Shown here: positions 43,536-53,283 of the stretch, in pieces | Position numbering within the stretch: position 1 is the stretch's first letter | How the letters are laid out: every line of letters begins with the position of its first letter | Assembly: GCF_000317085.1 (NCBI RefSeq) | Contig: NC_019702.1 | Span: forward strand, 3,130,394 to 3,194,393 | Length of the DNA: 64,000 nucleotides | Reading direction: 5' to 3' | Source: Synechococcus sp. PCC 7502 | GTDB taxonomy: Bacteria > Cyanobacteriota > Cyanobacteriia > Pseudanabaenales > Pseudanabaenaceae | Program-made: the position numbers and the translations under genes | The notes under the pieces: generated by a model | What the model was told of the DNA's origin: nothing | The model's input: only the letters and a program-made list of their open reading frames with translations | Database searches by the model: none

Positions 43536-45752
43536 CTAACTCAATAAGATTTGAGCTTTTGCCACTAAACTTTCTGCTGTCAGATTATTAAAAGCCATCA
43601 ATTCAGGGGCTGTAGCTGTAGTTTCGCCACGCTGCCATGCAAAGGTATCTCGCTTAGAATTACTGCGTAGCATAATTGGTTCTAGTAAACCACTGGCACC
43701 ACCGACTACACCAATGAGCACATCACCACCAAACAGAGCATCAAATTTGGCATCATCCAAAAACTCACCATCAGGTTCAGAACAGGTTTGCCATGCCACA
43801 TCCGTTGAACGATAGAGACGGCGGGGATTAACCACTGATACAACTCTTACCCCTACTCCTGAAGTAGATAATGCTTCTGCTGCCTTAAAGACTGGAATTA
43901 AAGTCATATCGCCAATTACAGCAAATACAACTAACTGATCTCCAGCCATTTCTAATAAGGTTACAGCCCCATCGATTAAAGCTTGACGGGCTTGGGCGAT
44001 CGTCGTGCGAATAGGAAGAGGAGACTTACTAGCGGTGATGGTAATGCCTTTATTTTTAGTAGTCAGCGCATATTCATAGGCAACTTGAATACTGTTGGCA
44101 TCGGTGGGGAAAATGGGGAAAATATTTCCGTTTCGCATCATTGCGGCAAAATAAGCTTCAATTTCAGGACGTTGATGTGTCCAGCCGTTGCGACCTTGCT
44201 CTAAAGCTCCTGCGGTAAATAAACAAATTGTCGAAGGTGTGGGGCGGCGTAATTCTGCCATTGCTTGGGTGACAGTTTGCCAAATCGGTAGTCCATTAAT
44301 GGCAAAGGATTCATAGGAACACCACAGGGTACGACTACCCATAAGAGCTAAACCAGCAGCTAGTCCTGCACAGGCATCCTCGCTTAGGGGTTCATACACC
44401 TGTCCGTTGGGAGATTGGGAATATAGGGGATCTTCGGTGGGGTGAATGATCTTGAGTGCTTTATTGATATTGGCAATGCCAGAAGCTTCGTTTCCATCGG
44501 CATTAGTAACAATGAAAGACTTATCAATTTCGCCAACTTTTGCCACTAGGTTTCCCATAGCTGTCGTTGCAACTTTTGGTTCGCCTGCGATCACAAATTC
44601 TTCAATGGGTAAGATCCCTAAATCCACTAAGGGTAAAATTGATTCTGTGACTGCAACTTGAGATGCTGAACCACCGCCTGCTCTAGCAAAGTTAGTACGC
44701 ACTAATTCCCATGCGGCTGGAGCGATCGCCCGTCTTTTTAGACCATTTACAATATCTGAATTATCTAGGGTATGGTGAGCATATAGGTTATGGGATTTAG
44801 CTCCGAGGGCATGAACTCCTGCTCCCTTTAATTGCTTGATAATAAATGCAGTAAGTTTGCCACCATGTAAGGCAGATTCGGCAGCTTTATTAACTCCTAA
44901 TAATACGGCTTGGGTAAAGACGAGGCGGTGCTCGAAGGAAAAAGCGGTGCTATCAACGTATGCCCCCACCTGATTTTGATCATCGAAATCCTTGGCATCG
45001 ACTAATATTACTTCTTCAAAACCATTGCCATACCAGTAATCCAGCATTTGTTGATTGGATTTAAGGGAAACCATACTGTGATGTTCTTGGCTAAAGCCAT
45101 TCCAAACCAAAACAGGTAAAAAGTTGGTCGCCTTGGGATAGGCAGTGTGAAAGTGAGCGATCGCACTCATGGGATAGGGTTCGCCCATACCACCATCGCC
45201 CATTGTAAACGGGAACAATTGATCAGGATGCAATAATGCTGCCGCCATCGCAAAGTGCTGTCCTTGTCCCAAAGGACCTGCGGGAGCTAAAATCCCCGGA
45301 ATATAACCAGATAGATGTCCTAGAAGTCCATGCTTTTCCCGAAAGCGATCGCGCAGATTAGCGACGGTGAAAATATCCATAGCTTCAAGGGATTTATCCA
45401 AAAACATGGCGCTATAAAAGCCCGGAGCATGGTGTCCCACTTCAGTTAAGACATTTTTATGTCCCAGCATAAATAAAGCCGCATAAGCTTCGACCGAACT
45501 AGCAAACCCACCTGGATGTCCCGATGCCTTAGAAGCACAAATTTGTAGGGTTAAATAACGCAGGGCATCAGCAGCTAATAGGGTTTGAAATGTAGCGCCG
45601 GGGTCGTTAATATCGGCGATCGCCTTATGACCATCAGCAATTACAGGGGTTTTTCCCAAAGTCGCAAACTGGGGTAATTCTGCGCCAAAATACTGAATTC
45701 CTTGGCAAAAATTGGGGATAGTTCCTGTGAAATCTTGAGCAGCAATAGTCAT
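43536..45752 (-). CDS. Phosphoketolase/transketolase-like ThDP enzyme (divergent, short form)
   Basis: This 738-residue protein has ThDP site GDGGMGEPYP...NG in residues about 185-215 and an XFP-like layout. It has KASGHPGGFASS near residue 75, GLLGHLSGYIPG, PLGQGQHFAMAAALL, and a C-terminal half with NGWTHQRPEIEAYFAAMM and IFPTDANSIQVAYEYALT. Standard phosphoketolases are about 790-820 residues with an LVWDGFGHQ-like site, so this belongs to the divergent cyanobacterial group (Synechocystis Sll0529-like from memory). It may cleave xylulose-5-P or act as a transketolase; activity must be treated as unproven. Confidence 0.75.
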   Translation of the reverse strand: MTIAAQDFTGTIPNFCQGIQYFGAELPQFATLGKTPVIADGHKAIADINDPGATFQTLLAADALRYLTLQICASKASGHPGGFASSVEAYAALFMLGHKNVLTEVGHHAPGFYSAMFLDKSLEAMDIFTVANLRDRFREKHGLLGHLSGYIPGILAPAGPLGQGQHFAMAAALLHPDQLFPFTMGDGGMGEPYPMSAIAHFHTAYPKATNFLPVLVWNGFSQEHHSMVSLKSNQQMLDYWYGNGFEEVILVDAKDFDDQNQVGAYVDSTAFSFEHRLVFTQAVLLGVNKAAESALHGGKLTAFIIKQLKGAGVHALGAKSHNLYAHHTLDNSDIVNGLKRRAIAPAAWELVRTNFARAGGGSASQVAVTESILPLVDLGILPIEEFVIAGEPKVATTAMGNLVAKVGEIDKSFIVTNADGNEASGIANINKALKIIHPTEDPLYSQSPNGQVYEPLSEDACAGLAAGLALMGSRTLWCSYESFAINGLPIWQTVTQAMAELRRPTPSTICLFTAGALEQGRNGWTHQRPEIEAYFAAMMRNGNIFPIFPTDANSIQVAYEYALTTKNKGITITASKSPLPIRTTIAQARQALIDGAVTLLEMAGDQLVVFAVIGDMTLIPVFKAAEALSTSGVGVRVVSVVNPRRLYRSTDVAWQTCSEPDGEFLDDAKFDALFGGDVLIGVVGGASGLLEPIMLRSNSKRDTFAWQRGETTATAPELMAFNNLTAESLVAKAQILLS

Positions 45753-46050
45753 AGGATTGATTCTATAGATTGGATAAGCTAGGCGTTATAACGGTCTGGT
45801 GCCATAACCTAATCCTACCGCTTAATCTCACCATTAGATATTTTGGTTAAATTTCTAGCCCATTACTTACTTCTTTCCCACTGTAAAATAGGCTTAATTA
45901 AATGGGGGCAAGGGGTAACCCCCCTTCGTGAGTGCAAACATCCCCGATAGTATAATCTTTGGCTTTTTGGAATCTCCCTAGCGATCGCCACGCAAAATCC
46001 TAGGGTAACCTAAGAATAACTGCTACAGTCTGTATTAATTTCTAGAAATA
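45753..46050. other. Divergent intergenic region between the phosphoketolase-like gene and wzm
   Basis: The region holds promoters for two outward genes. A hairpin AAGGGG/CCCCTT (45910-45926) and a TATAAT-like box near 45951-45956 are visible, but no promoter or terminator is assigned with confidence. Confidence 0.35.
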
Positions 46051-46875
46051 ATGAGTGCCAAGATAACGATTATTAGTCCCAAGGGTAAATCTCTAATCCA
46101 TAGTATTAAAGAATTTTGGGAATATAGTGATTTGCTCTATATGCTGACCCTACGTCATATTAGTGTTCGGTACAAACAAACAGTAATTGGTGTAGCTTGG
46201 GTATTAATTCAACCTTTAGTATCCATGACTATTTTTACAATTATTTTTGGTAATTTAGTCAAAATCCCTTCCGAAGGTGTTCCCTATCCAATTTTCAGCT
46301 ATTCAGCCTTAGTATTATGGGGATTATTTGCGGAAAGCATTAGCCGATCTGGAGCCAGTCTCATCAGTGAAGCCCAGTTAATTACTAAGGTCTATTTCCC
46401 CAGGTTAATAATTCCTTTGGCAGCAGTTGGATCTGCTTGGATCGATTTTGTCATTTCTTTATTTTTACTTATACCCTTGACTTTTATTTATGGTTTACGC
46501 CCAACTTGGCAATTACTGTTAATTCCCTTGGTCATGGCTATTACTATGATCCTGTCGGCAGGAATAGGGATGATGTTGGCAGCTTTGAATGCTCGTTATC
46601 GAGATTTTCAGTATGTTATTCCTTTTTTAATCCAAGTTTGGCTCTATGCTTCACCAGTGGTATATTCAGTACAAATTGTCCCTAAACATCTATTATTTTG
46701 GTATTATCTAAACCCTATGTCTGGACTTTTAGACACATTCCGCTTTGCAGTTACGGGACAGACTGCCTTTAGTGCAATTGGTTTAAGTTGGTCAATATTG
46801 TGCGCGATCGCTACCTTTAGTCTGGGTACATGGATATTTCGGTCAGTGGAAAGCAATTTTGCAGATTATATTTAG
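46051..46875 (+). CDS. wzm: ABC-2 type polysaccharide/glycan export permease (Wzm)
   Basis: This 274-residue protein has six transmembrane segments typical of Wzm (RHISVRYKQTVIGVAWVLIQ, then PLVSMTIFTIIFGNLVKIPS, ARYRDFQYVIPFLIQVWLYA, YYLNPMSGLLDTFR). It forms the membrane half of an ABC exporter for lipid-linked glycans with Wzt, encoded 600 bp later after an inserted Uma2-family gene. It opens a long plus-strand cluster. Confidence 0.92.
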   Translation: MSAKITIISPKGKSLIHSIKEFWEYSDLLYMLTLRHISVRYKQTVIGVAWVLIQPLVSMTIFTIIFGNLVKIPSEGVPYPIFSYSALVLWGLFAESISRSGASLISEAQLITKVYFPRLIIPLAAVGSAWIDFVISLFLLIPLTFIYGLRPTWQLLLIPLVMAITMILSAGIGMMLAALNARYRDFQYVIPFLIQVWLYASPVVYSVQIVPKHLLFWYYLNPMSGLLDTFRFAVTGQTAFSAIGLSWSILCAIATFSLGTWIFRSVESNFADYI

Positions 46876-46907
46876 AGATAGAAGTTATTAAATTTAGGTC
46901 TTTTCCT

Positions 46908-47489
46908 ATGACATCCCTATATCCAATTATGCAAGATGCCCAAATCTCTCTACCATGCGTAAGCTGGGATCAATTTGAATTGGTCGAGTCCAGTTTCTCT
47001 GGAATTGCAGGGGTAAAGTTCATATATTTTGATGGCGTTTTAGAAATTATGTCTCCCAGTTCGGATCATGAAGACTATAAAAGTACCATAGGATTACTCT
47101 TAGAAGCCTATATGCAAAATGTTGGTATTCGATTTTATAAAAGAGGAAGCGCAACCCTAGGGAATAAGGCGATTGGAGGACGGAAAGAACCTGATGAATC
47201 TTATAACTTTGGCATAAAAAAAATAATTCCAGATTTAGTAATTGAATTGATTATCACCAGTGGGAGTATAGATTTATTACAACTTTATCAACGCATGGCA
47301 GTTCCTGAAGTATGGCTGTGGCAAAATCAAATATTAAGGGTTTACCATTTGAAGCAGAACAAATATATAGAGATAACCCGCAGTAACTTTTTGCCAGACT
47401 TGGATTTAGATGTTCTGACAAAATATATTAATTATCATGATCAATATGATGCAGTTAAAGAGTTTGTTAATGAACTAAGAGCTAGTTAA
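46908..47489 (+). CDS. Uma2-family (DUF820) putative endonuclease
   Basis: 193 residues from ATG 46908 (an upstream in-frame ATG at 46830 lies inside wzm). The family pattern is visible: SPSSDHEDYKSTIGLLLEAY, PDLVIELIITSGSIDLLQLY, QRMAVPEVWLWQNQ, a restriction-endonuclease-like core. These proteins are very numerous in cyanobacteria with no clear role. It sits between wzm and wzt, probably as a later insertion that did not break the operon. Confidence 0.85.
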   Translation: MTSLYPIMQDAQISLPCVSWDQFELVESSFSGIAGVKFIYFDGVLEIMSPSSDHEDYKSTIGLLLEAYMQNVGIRFYKRGSATLGNKAIGGRKEPDESYNFGIKKIIPDLVIELIITSGSIDLLQLYQRMAVPEVWLWQNQILRVYHLKQNKYIEITRSNFLPDLDLDVLTKYINYHDQYDAVKEFVNELRAS

Positions 47490-47508
47490 AAGACTATTAT
47501 ATTTAGCT

Positions 47509-48798
47509 ATGACGCAACCAGTAATTCAAGTTAAAGATTTAAGTAAGTCTTACCAAATTCGTTCAACTGCTAAAAAGCCTTATCATAGCCTCCGAGATGA
47601 TTTGATGGATGGCTTCAAAAATCTGGTAAAGGGTCGATGGCAGACACAGGAAACTGAAACATTTTGGGCATTAAAAGATATTAATTTTGATATAAATCAA
47701 GGCGATGTAGTCGGAATTATTGGACGGAATGGCGCAGGTAAAAGCACTTTATTAAAAATCTTGTCCCAGATTGTCCAGCCTACCACAGGGGAAATCACGA
47801 TTAGGGGTAGAGTTGGTTCACTTTTAGAAGTTGGTACGGGCTTTCATCCAGAATTAACTGGTCGTGAAAATATCTTTATGAATGGTGCAGTTTTAGGGAT
47901 GAAGCGATCGGAAATTGTTCGCAAGTTTGATGAAATTGTGGCTTTTGCTGAAGTGGAAAAGTTTTTAGATACTCCCGTGAAGTTCTATTCATCTGGTATG
48001 TATGTTAGGTTAGCTTTTGCTGTAGCCGCCCACCTAGAACCAGAAGTTTTAATTGTCGATGAAGTCTTAGCAGTTGGGGATGCCACCTTTCAGAAGAAGT
48101 GTTTGGGAAAGATGGAGGATGTAAGTAAATCTGAAGGAAAGACGGTTTTGTTCGTTAGTCATAATATGGCAGCTATAGAAAGCTTATGCTTGAACACTTT
48201 TGTTTTAAAGAACGGAGAAAAAGTTTTCTTTGGTAAGACTAGTTTAGCAATGCATCAATATTTACAAGAGAGTTGTAATGAAAATTGGAACGAATTATTA
48301 CAGATAAAGCAGCGTAAAGGAGAAGGTAATCTCAGATTTTCAAAACTTGAATTACTGGATGAGAATAAAATTTTGATTGGTTCTATCTTTTCAGGAAAGA
48401 AAATAATAATTAGACTGCATTTTTGGACAGATACGGAGCATAGAATCTTCAAAAACTGCCGCATAGGTATAGGAATTCAAAACTTATTAGGGGTTAATCT
48501 TATTCTCTCAACTGAAATGATCTGCAAGCATGAATTAGATATAAAATCAAATGAAATTATTGACTTTTATATCGATAAATTTCCACTTACTCGCGCAACT
48601 TATAAATTAGTTTTATTTGCTGAATCAAATGGAATAATTCAAGACTGGATAACTGAAGGTATTCAAATATCAACAGAAGATGGTGATTTCTATGGTAATG
48701 GCAAATCCTATCCTGATGGATATCAAGGGAAAACAGTTTTAATCGAATTTTCAATGAATAAGATTTCACAAAGTTATTTGAAACTACGACAAAAATGA
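47509..48798 (+). CDS. wzt: ABC exporter ATP-binding protein with carbohydrate-binding C-terminus (Wzt)
   Basis: This 429-residue protein has Walker A GIIGRNGAGKSTLL (about 83-96), Q-loop region EVGTGFHPELTGRENIF, signature YSSGMYVRLAFAVAAHLEPE and Walker B VLIVDEVLAVGD. A C-terminal domain (about 260-415) of the Wzt_C type is present, which in other bacteria reads the modified end of the glycan before export. The stop overlaps the next ATG (ATGA). The neighbouring methyltransferases may supply such a terminal cap. Confidence 0.93.
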   Translation: MTQPVIQVKDLSKSYQIRSTAKKPYHSLRDDLMDGFKNLVKGRWQTQETETFWALKDINFDINQGDVVGIIGRNGAGKSTLLKILSQIVQPTTGEITIRGRVGSLLEVGTGFHPELTGRENIFMNGAVLGMKRSEIVRKFDEIVAFAEVEKFLDTPVKFYSSGMYVRLAFAVAAHLEPEVLIVDEVLAVGDATFQKKCLGKMEDVSKSEGKTVLFVSHNMAAIESLCLNTFVLKNGEKVFFGKTSLAMHQYLQESCNENWNELLQIKQRKGEGNLRFSKLELLDENKILIGSIFSGKKIIIRLHFWTDTEHRIFKNCRIGIGIQNLLGVNLILSTEMICKHELDIKSNEIIDFYIDKFPLTRATYKLVLFAESNGIIQDWITEGIQISTEDGDFYGNGKSYPDGYQGKTVLIEFSMNKISQSYLKLRQK

Positions 48799-49523
48799 AA
48801 AAAATATTAAAAAAACTGATTAGTAAGATAATTTCATTCTTTTTGGGTCATGAAGTCTCGATCTGTCCCAAAAGTGTCGAAGATTTAGTCTATAACCTCA
48901 ATTACAAATATGGCTATTCTATGACTAAATTAGAACAGAAACCTTCAGATATTAATAATCAAGAGTTGCCTTGGTTTACATATCCAGCTATTGAATATAT
49001 AGACCAAATTGACTTAAGAGATAAATCAGTTTTTGAGTGGGGGGCAGGAAATTCTTCGATTTTCTTTGCCAAGCGCAGTCATAAAGTAATCAGTATTGAG
49101 AGCAATCCTGAATGGCATAAAGTTATTTCTGAAAAAAAACTTAATAATCAAGAAGTATTTCTTAAAAATGAAGGGGACTTTGTTGAATCAATAGAAGAAT
49201 TCAATCAGGAGTTTGATATTATAATTATCGACTCACTGCGAAGATATGAGTGTGCATCAAAGGCGATCACTTACTTAAAAGAAGGGGGAATAATTATTCT
49301 AGATAATTCTGACTGGCATCCAAGTACGTGTAAACTTCTAAGAGAATTTCCCAAATTTATCCAAGTAGATTTTCATGGGTTTGGTCCAATTAATCCCTAT
49401 TCATGGACTACATCTTTTTTTATTGATAGAGAGGCAATTATTAAACCTCTAGACAACATACAGCCCCATTATTCTAAAGCGGCTATTATTCAAACTAGTG
49501 ACCACGATGGTCTTATAATTTGA
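48795..49523 (+). CDS. SAM-dependent methyltransferase
   Basis: This 242-residue class I fold has motif I VFEWGAGNSSIFFAKRSHKV, motif II IDSLRRYECASKA, and ILDNSDWHPSTCK (post-II). The N-terminus is hydrophobic (ILKKLISKIISFFLGHEV). It probably methylates a sugar or a glycan chain end; it is translationally coupled to wzt by a 4-bp overlap. Confidence 0.82.
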   Translation: MKKILKKLISKIISFFLGHEVSICPKSVEDLVYNLNYKYGYSMTKLEQKPSDINNQELPWFTYPAIEYIDQIDLRDKSVFEWGAGNSSIFFAKRSHKVISIESNPEWHKVISEKKLNNQEVFLKNEGDFVESIEEFNQEFDIIIIDSLRRYECASKAITYLKEGGIIILDNSDWHPSTCKLLREFPKFIQVDFHGFGPINPYSWTTSFFIDREAIIKPLDNIQPHYSKAAIIQTSDHDGLII

Positions 49524-49526
49524 TTT

Positions 49527-50234
49527 ATGTTTTATAAATTAAAAAAGTTGTTAAAAGAACTTTTAATTAAATATAAAATTTATTCAGTTAAGAAATATAA
49601 CTATCACGAACTCTCATTTAGCCAAGAAGGTGAAGATAGGATACTTGCTAGAATTTTTGAAGGACAGGAGAGCGGTTTTTATATAGATATTGGAGCGCAT
49701 CATCCTCAAAGATTTTCAAATACATATCTCTTTTATCTTAAAGGATGGAGAGGGATTAATATTGATGCAATGCCTAAAAGTATGGATATTTTTAATTCCC
49801 TACGTCCTAGAGATATTAACTTGGAAATACCTATATCTGAAAACCCAGAGCTATTAACTTACTATGAATTTGATGAATCAGCCCTTAATACCTTCTCTCT
49901 ATCTTTGGCTCAACAAAGAATAAACCAGACTAATTACAAACTAATTTTTGAAACTCAATTACAAAGTCAACCATTAGCTCAAGTTTTAGATAAGTATTTA
50001 CCCAAAGATCAAACCATTGATTTCCTAAATATAGATGTTGAAGGATTAGACTACCAAGTCTTAATCTCAAATAATTGGGAGAAATATAGACCCAGATTTG
50101 TTTTAGTAGAAGATTTAGATTTGAAATCTTTAAACAAGCTAAATAATTCTAAAATTTATTCATTGTTACAAGAACATAGCTATATCTTAGTTTCTAAAAC
50201 TATTAATACTCTGATTTTTCAGTTCAATGACTAG
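49527..50234 (+). CDS. FkbM-family methyltransferase
   Basis: This 235-residue protein has FSQEGEDRILARIFEGQESG, FYIDIGAHHPQRFSNTYLFY and TIDFLNIDVEGLDYQVLISN, which are FkbM-type motifs. It is 3 bp after the previous gene. It probably O-methylates a sugar residue in the exported glycan. Confidence 0.88.
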   Translation: MFYKLKKLLKELLIKYKIYSVKKYNYHELSFSQEGEDRILARIFEGQESGFYIDIGAHHPQRFSNTYLFYLKGWRGINIDAMPKSMDIFNSLRPRDINLEIPISENPELLTYYEFDESALNTFSLSLAQQRINQTNYKLIFETQLQSQPLAQVLDKYLPKDQTIDFLNIDVEGLDYQVLISNNWEKYRPRFVLVEDLDLKSLNKLNNSKIYSLLQEHSYILVSKTINTLIFQFND

Positions 50235-50427
50235 AAGATTTTACTTCTTTAGAGAAGTTGATCGACTTCCCTAGTCATTTTGTACCCTATGAATTTATTC
50301 TGCGTAAAACCCCAATGTTTTTTATCTTTTGCAATTCTAACATCAGATATGGAGTCTTCCAAGAGAAATAGTTTGGTGGTGATCCTAACAATTACTTCGC
50401 AAATTATCATATAGAGGTAGCTATACA

Positions 50428-51342
50428 ATGTCTTTAGCCCCGATCGCATTTTTCGCCTACAAAAGACCCGAACATACTAGGCGATCGCTAGAATCTTTAT
50501 CGCAAAATATAGGTGCTAAAGATAGTGAATTATTTATATATTGTGATGGAGCTAAAGGATCGGAAGATCAGAAAGCAGTTGAATTAGTAAGACAGGTTGT
50601 TAGAAGTAAACAATGGTGTAGAAATATTCATATCATCGAACAAGAAAAAAATCTTGGGCTTGCTAACTCAGTAATTAAAGGTGTGACAGAAATATGCGAT
50701 CGCTATGGCAAAGTGATAGTTATTGAAGATGATTTAGTTCTTTCAACCTACTTTCTTGATTATATGAATACAGCATTAGATTTGTATGAAAATGAGTCTA
50801 AAGTTATGCAAATATCGGGATATATGTTTCCTTTACAAATTGAATCACTGAAGATTGATACTTTTTTTCTTCCTTTTACAACTTCTTGGGGTTGGGCTAC
50901 ATGGCATCGAGCATGGAAACATTTTGATAAAGATATGAAGGACTATGAAAAACTAAGATCAAATAATAAGGAAAGATTTAAATTTAACTTAAATAATTCA
51001 TATCCATATTTTCAAATGTTAGAGCAACAAATTTCTAGAAAAATTAACTCATGGGCTATCCGTTGGTATTTAAGTACATTCATGTTAGATGCTTTAACTT
51101 TATATCCCAAACATTCTTTGGTTTCAAATATGGGATTTGATGGGACAGGCACACATTGCAAAAAATCCTCATCTCTTGAAACTCTTATACATGAACAAAA
51201 AATATTATCCATGCCGACAGAAATTATTGTAGATTATGAATCTCGAGACTTACTGTTCAATTATTTGCGTAAATTGAATCAGCCACTAAGTTTATCGCAA
51301 CGTATAAAGCGGAAATTCATAAAGTTGTTTAAGAAGATTTAA
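50428..51342 (+). CDS. Glycosyltransferase (GT-A fold, GNT-I/GT2-like)
   Basis: This 304-residue protein starts PIAFFAYKRPEHTRRSLESL and has the metal-binding VIVIEDDLVLSTYFLDYMN and a TSWGWATWHRAWKHF motif. It is a nucleotide-sugar-dependent transferase whose donor is unknown. The 194-bp gap before it holds no convincing gene. Confidence 0.85.
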   Translation: MSLAPIAFFAYKRPEHTRRSLESLSQNIGAKDSELFIYCDGAKGSEDQKAVELVRQVVRSKQWCRNIHIIEQEKNLGLANSVIKGVTEICDRYGKVIVIEDDLVLSTYFLDYMNTALDLYENESKVMQISGYMFPLQIESLKIDTFFLPFTTSWGWATWHRAWKHFDKDMKDYEKLRSNNKERFKFNLNNSYPYFQMLEQQISRKINSWAIRWYLSTFMLDALTLYPKHSLVSNMGFDGTGTHCKKSSSLETLIHEQKILSMPTEIIVDYESRDLLFNYLRKLNQPLSLSQRIKRKFIKLFKKI

Positions 51343-51362
51343 TATTTAGCTTATATAAACAG

Positions 51363-51977
51363 ATGGATTTAATTGCAAAGTTAATAAATAAAGTTATTAG
51401 TATTTTACATAAGATAGCTAATAAATTAGAAATTGAAGAATACAAAGTTTTTTGTGCGATCTCAGGAGACAAATGTGTATTTTCAAATAATGCTAAGGTT
51501 TATAATCATTCAAATAAGCCAGAGTCAATAAATCTAGGTAATGGCATAACGATAGATGGGATTTTAGAAGTTTATAATAATGGTTCACTATTTATTGATG
51601 ACTACACATTTATAGGAAATTCTAGAATTTTTTGTACAAATTATGTCTCTATTGGTAAAGGATGTTGGATTGCAGATCATGTTTTCATTATGGATAGCGA
51701 CTTACATCCAATATCTGCAAAACGAAGATTCAATGATGCCAAAAACTTTTCTAAAGGAATCTTTCCTGACGTTTATACCAATATACCAAGTGCACCAACT
51801 AAAATTCAAGACTCAGTGTGGATAGGGGTAAATTGTACAATTCTAAAGGGAGTTACGATTGGTGAAGGTGCAATTATTGGTGCTGGTTCAGTTGTAACAA
51901 AGAATGTACCAGCATGGACGATTGTGGCGGGTAATCCAGCCAGAATAATTAGGGAGATTCCAGAAGATGAGCGATGA
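51363..51977 (+). CDS. Acetyltransferase of the left-handed beta-helix (hexapeptide repeat) type
   Basis: This 204-residue protein has hexapeptide repeats from about residue 55 to 195, with GVNCTILKGVTIGEGAIIGA, GSVVTKNVPAWTIVAGNPAR. It has the NodL/LacA-like pattern including HPISAKRR and an acetyl-CoA-binding end. It likely O-acetylates sugars of the exported glycan. It overlaps the next gene by 11 bp. Confidence 0.88.
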   Translation: MDLIAKLINKVISILHKIANKLEIEEYKVFCAISGDKCVFSNNAKVYNHSNKPESINLGNGITIDGILEVYNNGSLFIDDYTFIGNSRIFCTNYVSIGKGCWIADHVFIMDSDLHPISAKRRFNDAKNFSKGIFPDVYTNIPSAPTKIQDSVWIGVNCTILKGVTIGEGAIIGAGSVVTKNVPAWTIVAGNPARIIREIPEDER

Positions 51978-52812
51978 AATGCTAACTTGGGAAGAAGCAG
52001 TGCAATGGTTAAGAGAGCAACCAGACAAAAGCGAATTAATTAAATATTGTTACTATGATGATCCTCTAGAAACTGCTGCTGAAAGATTCTTTCAAAGTGA
52101 AGAGTGGGCAGAATTAATTAGTCATTTAAAATCTAAAAGCTCGGGAGAAGTATTAGATATTGGGGCAGGAAGAGGAATTTCTAGCTATGCCTTCGCCAAA
52201 TCTGGTTATGCTGTGACAGCTTTAGAGCCAAATCCCAGCCAATTGGTAGGTGCTGGAGCAATTCGTAAATTAGCTGATAGTTCGGGGTTAGCGATCGCAG
52301 TAGTACAAGACTGGGGCGAGACACTACCTTTTGCCGATCGCACCTTTGATATTGTTTATGGTAGAGCCGTACTCCATCATGCCCATGACCTTAATCTATT
52401 ATGTAAAGAAGCCGCCAGAGTTTTAAAGCCCAATGGTTATTTTGTGGCAACTAGAGAACATGTCATTTCTCAAAAAGCAGATCTACAAGAGTTTTTAGAT
52501 AGTCATCCGCTTCATCATCTTTACGGCGGAGAAAATGCATATCTGCTAGAAGAATATACTAACGCTATAACCTCATCAGGATTCCAAATAGTTAAAACGT
52601 TAGCCCCCCTTCAAAGTGTTATTAATTACTTCCCAATGACTAAATTTGAGCGTCATAACTTACTTGAACTATTCTTAACTAAAAAACTAGGTTATATAAT
52701 AGCGATCAGACTATCTAAATTTAAGTTTTTACAAGAACTTTATACTTGGTATATTTCCAAAAAAGTAAATAGTCCTGGAAGATTATATTCATTCATAGCA
52801 ATAAAGCCATGA
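51967..52812 (+). CDS. Class I SAM-dependent methyltransferase
   Basis: This 281-residue protein has motif I VLDIGAGRGISSYAFAKSGY, motif II VTALEPNPSQLVGA, and FDIVYGRAVLHHAHDLNLLC. It is a Methyltransf_11/25-type enzyme. It overlaps the genes on both sides (11 bp and 4 bp), so it is part of the operon. Confidence 0.9.
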   Translation: MSDEMLTWEEAVQWLREQPDKSELIKYCYYDDPLETAAERFFQSEEWAELISHLKSKSSGEVLDIGAGRGISSYAFAKSGYAVTALEPNPSQLVGAGAIRKLADSSGLAIAVVQDWGETLPFADRTFDIVYGRAVLHHAHDLNLLCKEAARVLKPNGYFVATREHVISQKADLQEFLDSHPLHHLYGGENAYLLEEYTNAITSSGFQIVKTLAPLQSVINYFPMTKFERHNLLELFLTKKLGYIIAIRLSKFKFLQELYTWYISKKVNSPGRLYSFIAIKP

Positions 52813-53261
52813 CAGTAGAAACTAAACCTATAAGCCTTTATGAAACCGATTTTAATCTTTGGATACAAGAAACTGTGAACTTACTACGCAAAGGGGAATT
52901 CATTGACTTGGATATAGAAAATTTAGCAGAAGAAATTGAAGACATGGGGAATAACCGTAGAGATGCCCTAGAAAGCAACTTGATTAGGGTTTTACAACAT
53001 CTGCTGAAATGGAAATATCAACCCCAAAAACGTACTAATAGTTGGAAAGCGTCTATCACTGAGCATGCTTTACGATTAAATAAATCTTTCAAAAAGAGTC
53101 CTAGCCTCAAACCATATTTTGATCGAGTTTTTGACGAATGTTATCATGACGCAAGATTAATTGCTTCTCAAGAAACAGGTATAGACCTCCTATTTTTTCC
53201 AGAGACTTGCCCCTTTAATAAAAATGATGTTTTAAACCCGCAATACTTACCTGAAGATTAA
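52809..53261 (+). CDS. DUF29-family protein
   Basis: The 150 residues match DUF29 (YETDFNLWIQETVNLLRKGE, LDIENLAEEIEDMGNNRRDA, ALESNLIRVLQHLLKWKYQP, FPETCPFN). It is a common cyanobacterial family of unknown function. It overlaps the methyltransferase gene by 4 bp and, like Uma2, does not fit a glycan pathway. Confidence 0.9.
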   Translation: MTVETKPISLYETDFNLWIQETVNLLRKGEFIDLDIENLAEEIEDMGNNRRDALESNLIRVLQHLLKWKYQPQKRTNSWKASITEHALRLNKSFKKSPSLKPYFDRVFDECYHDARLIASQETGIDLLFFPETCPFNKNDVLNPQYLPED

Positions 53262-53283
53262 TAGTAATTTATGTAAATGTTGA

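Noticed and set aside
45910-45926. Hairpin AAGGGG/CCCCTT before wzm as terminator
   Set aside because: Short stem, no T tract on either strand and placed between divergent genes, where a terminator is not expected.
50249-50449. Minus-strand 66-codon ORF between the FkbM gene and the glycosyltransferase
   Set aside because: No similarity, no ribosome-binding site, against the direction of the operon; could be decayed DNA but nothing supports a gene.
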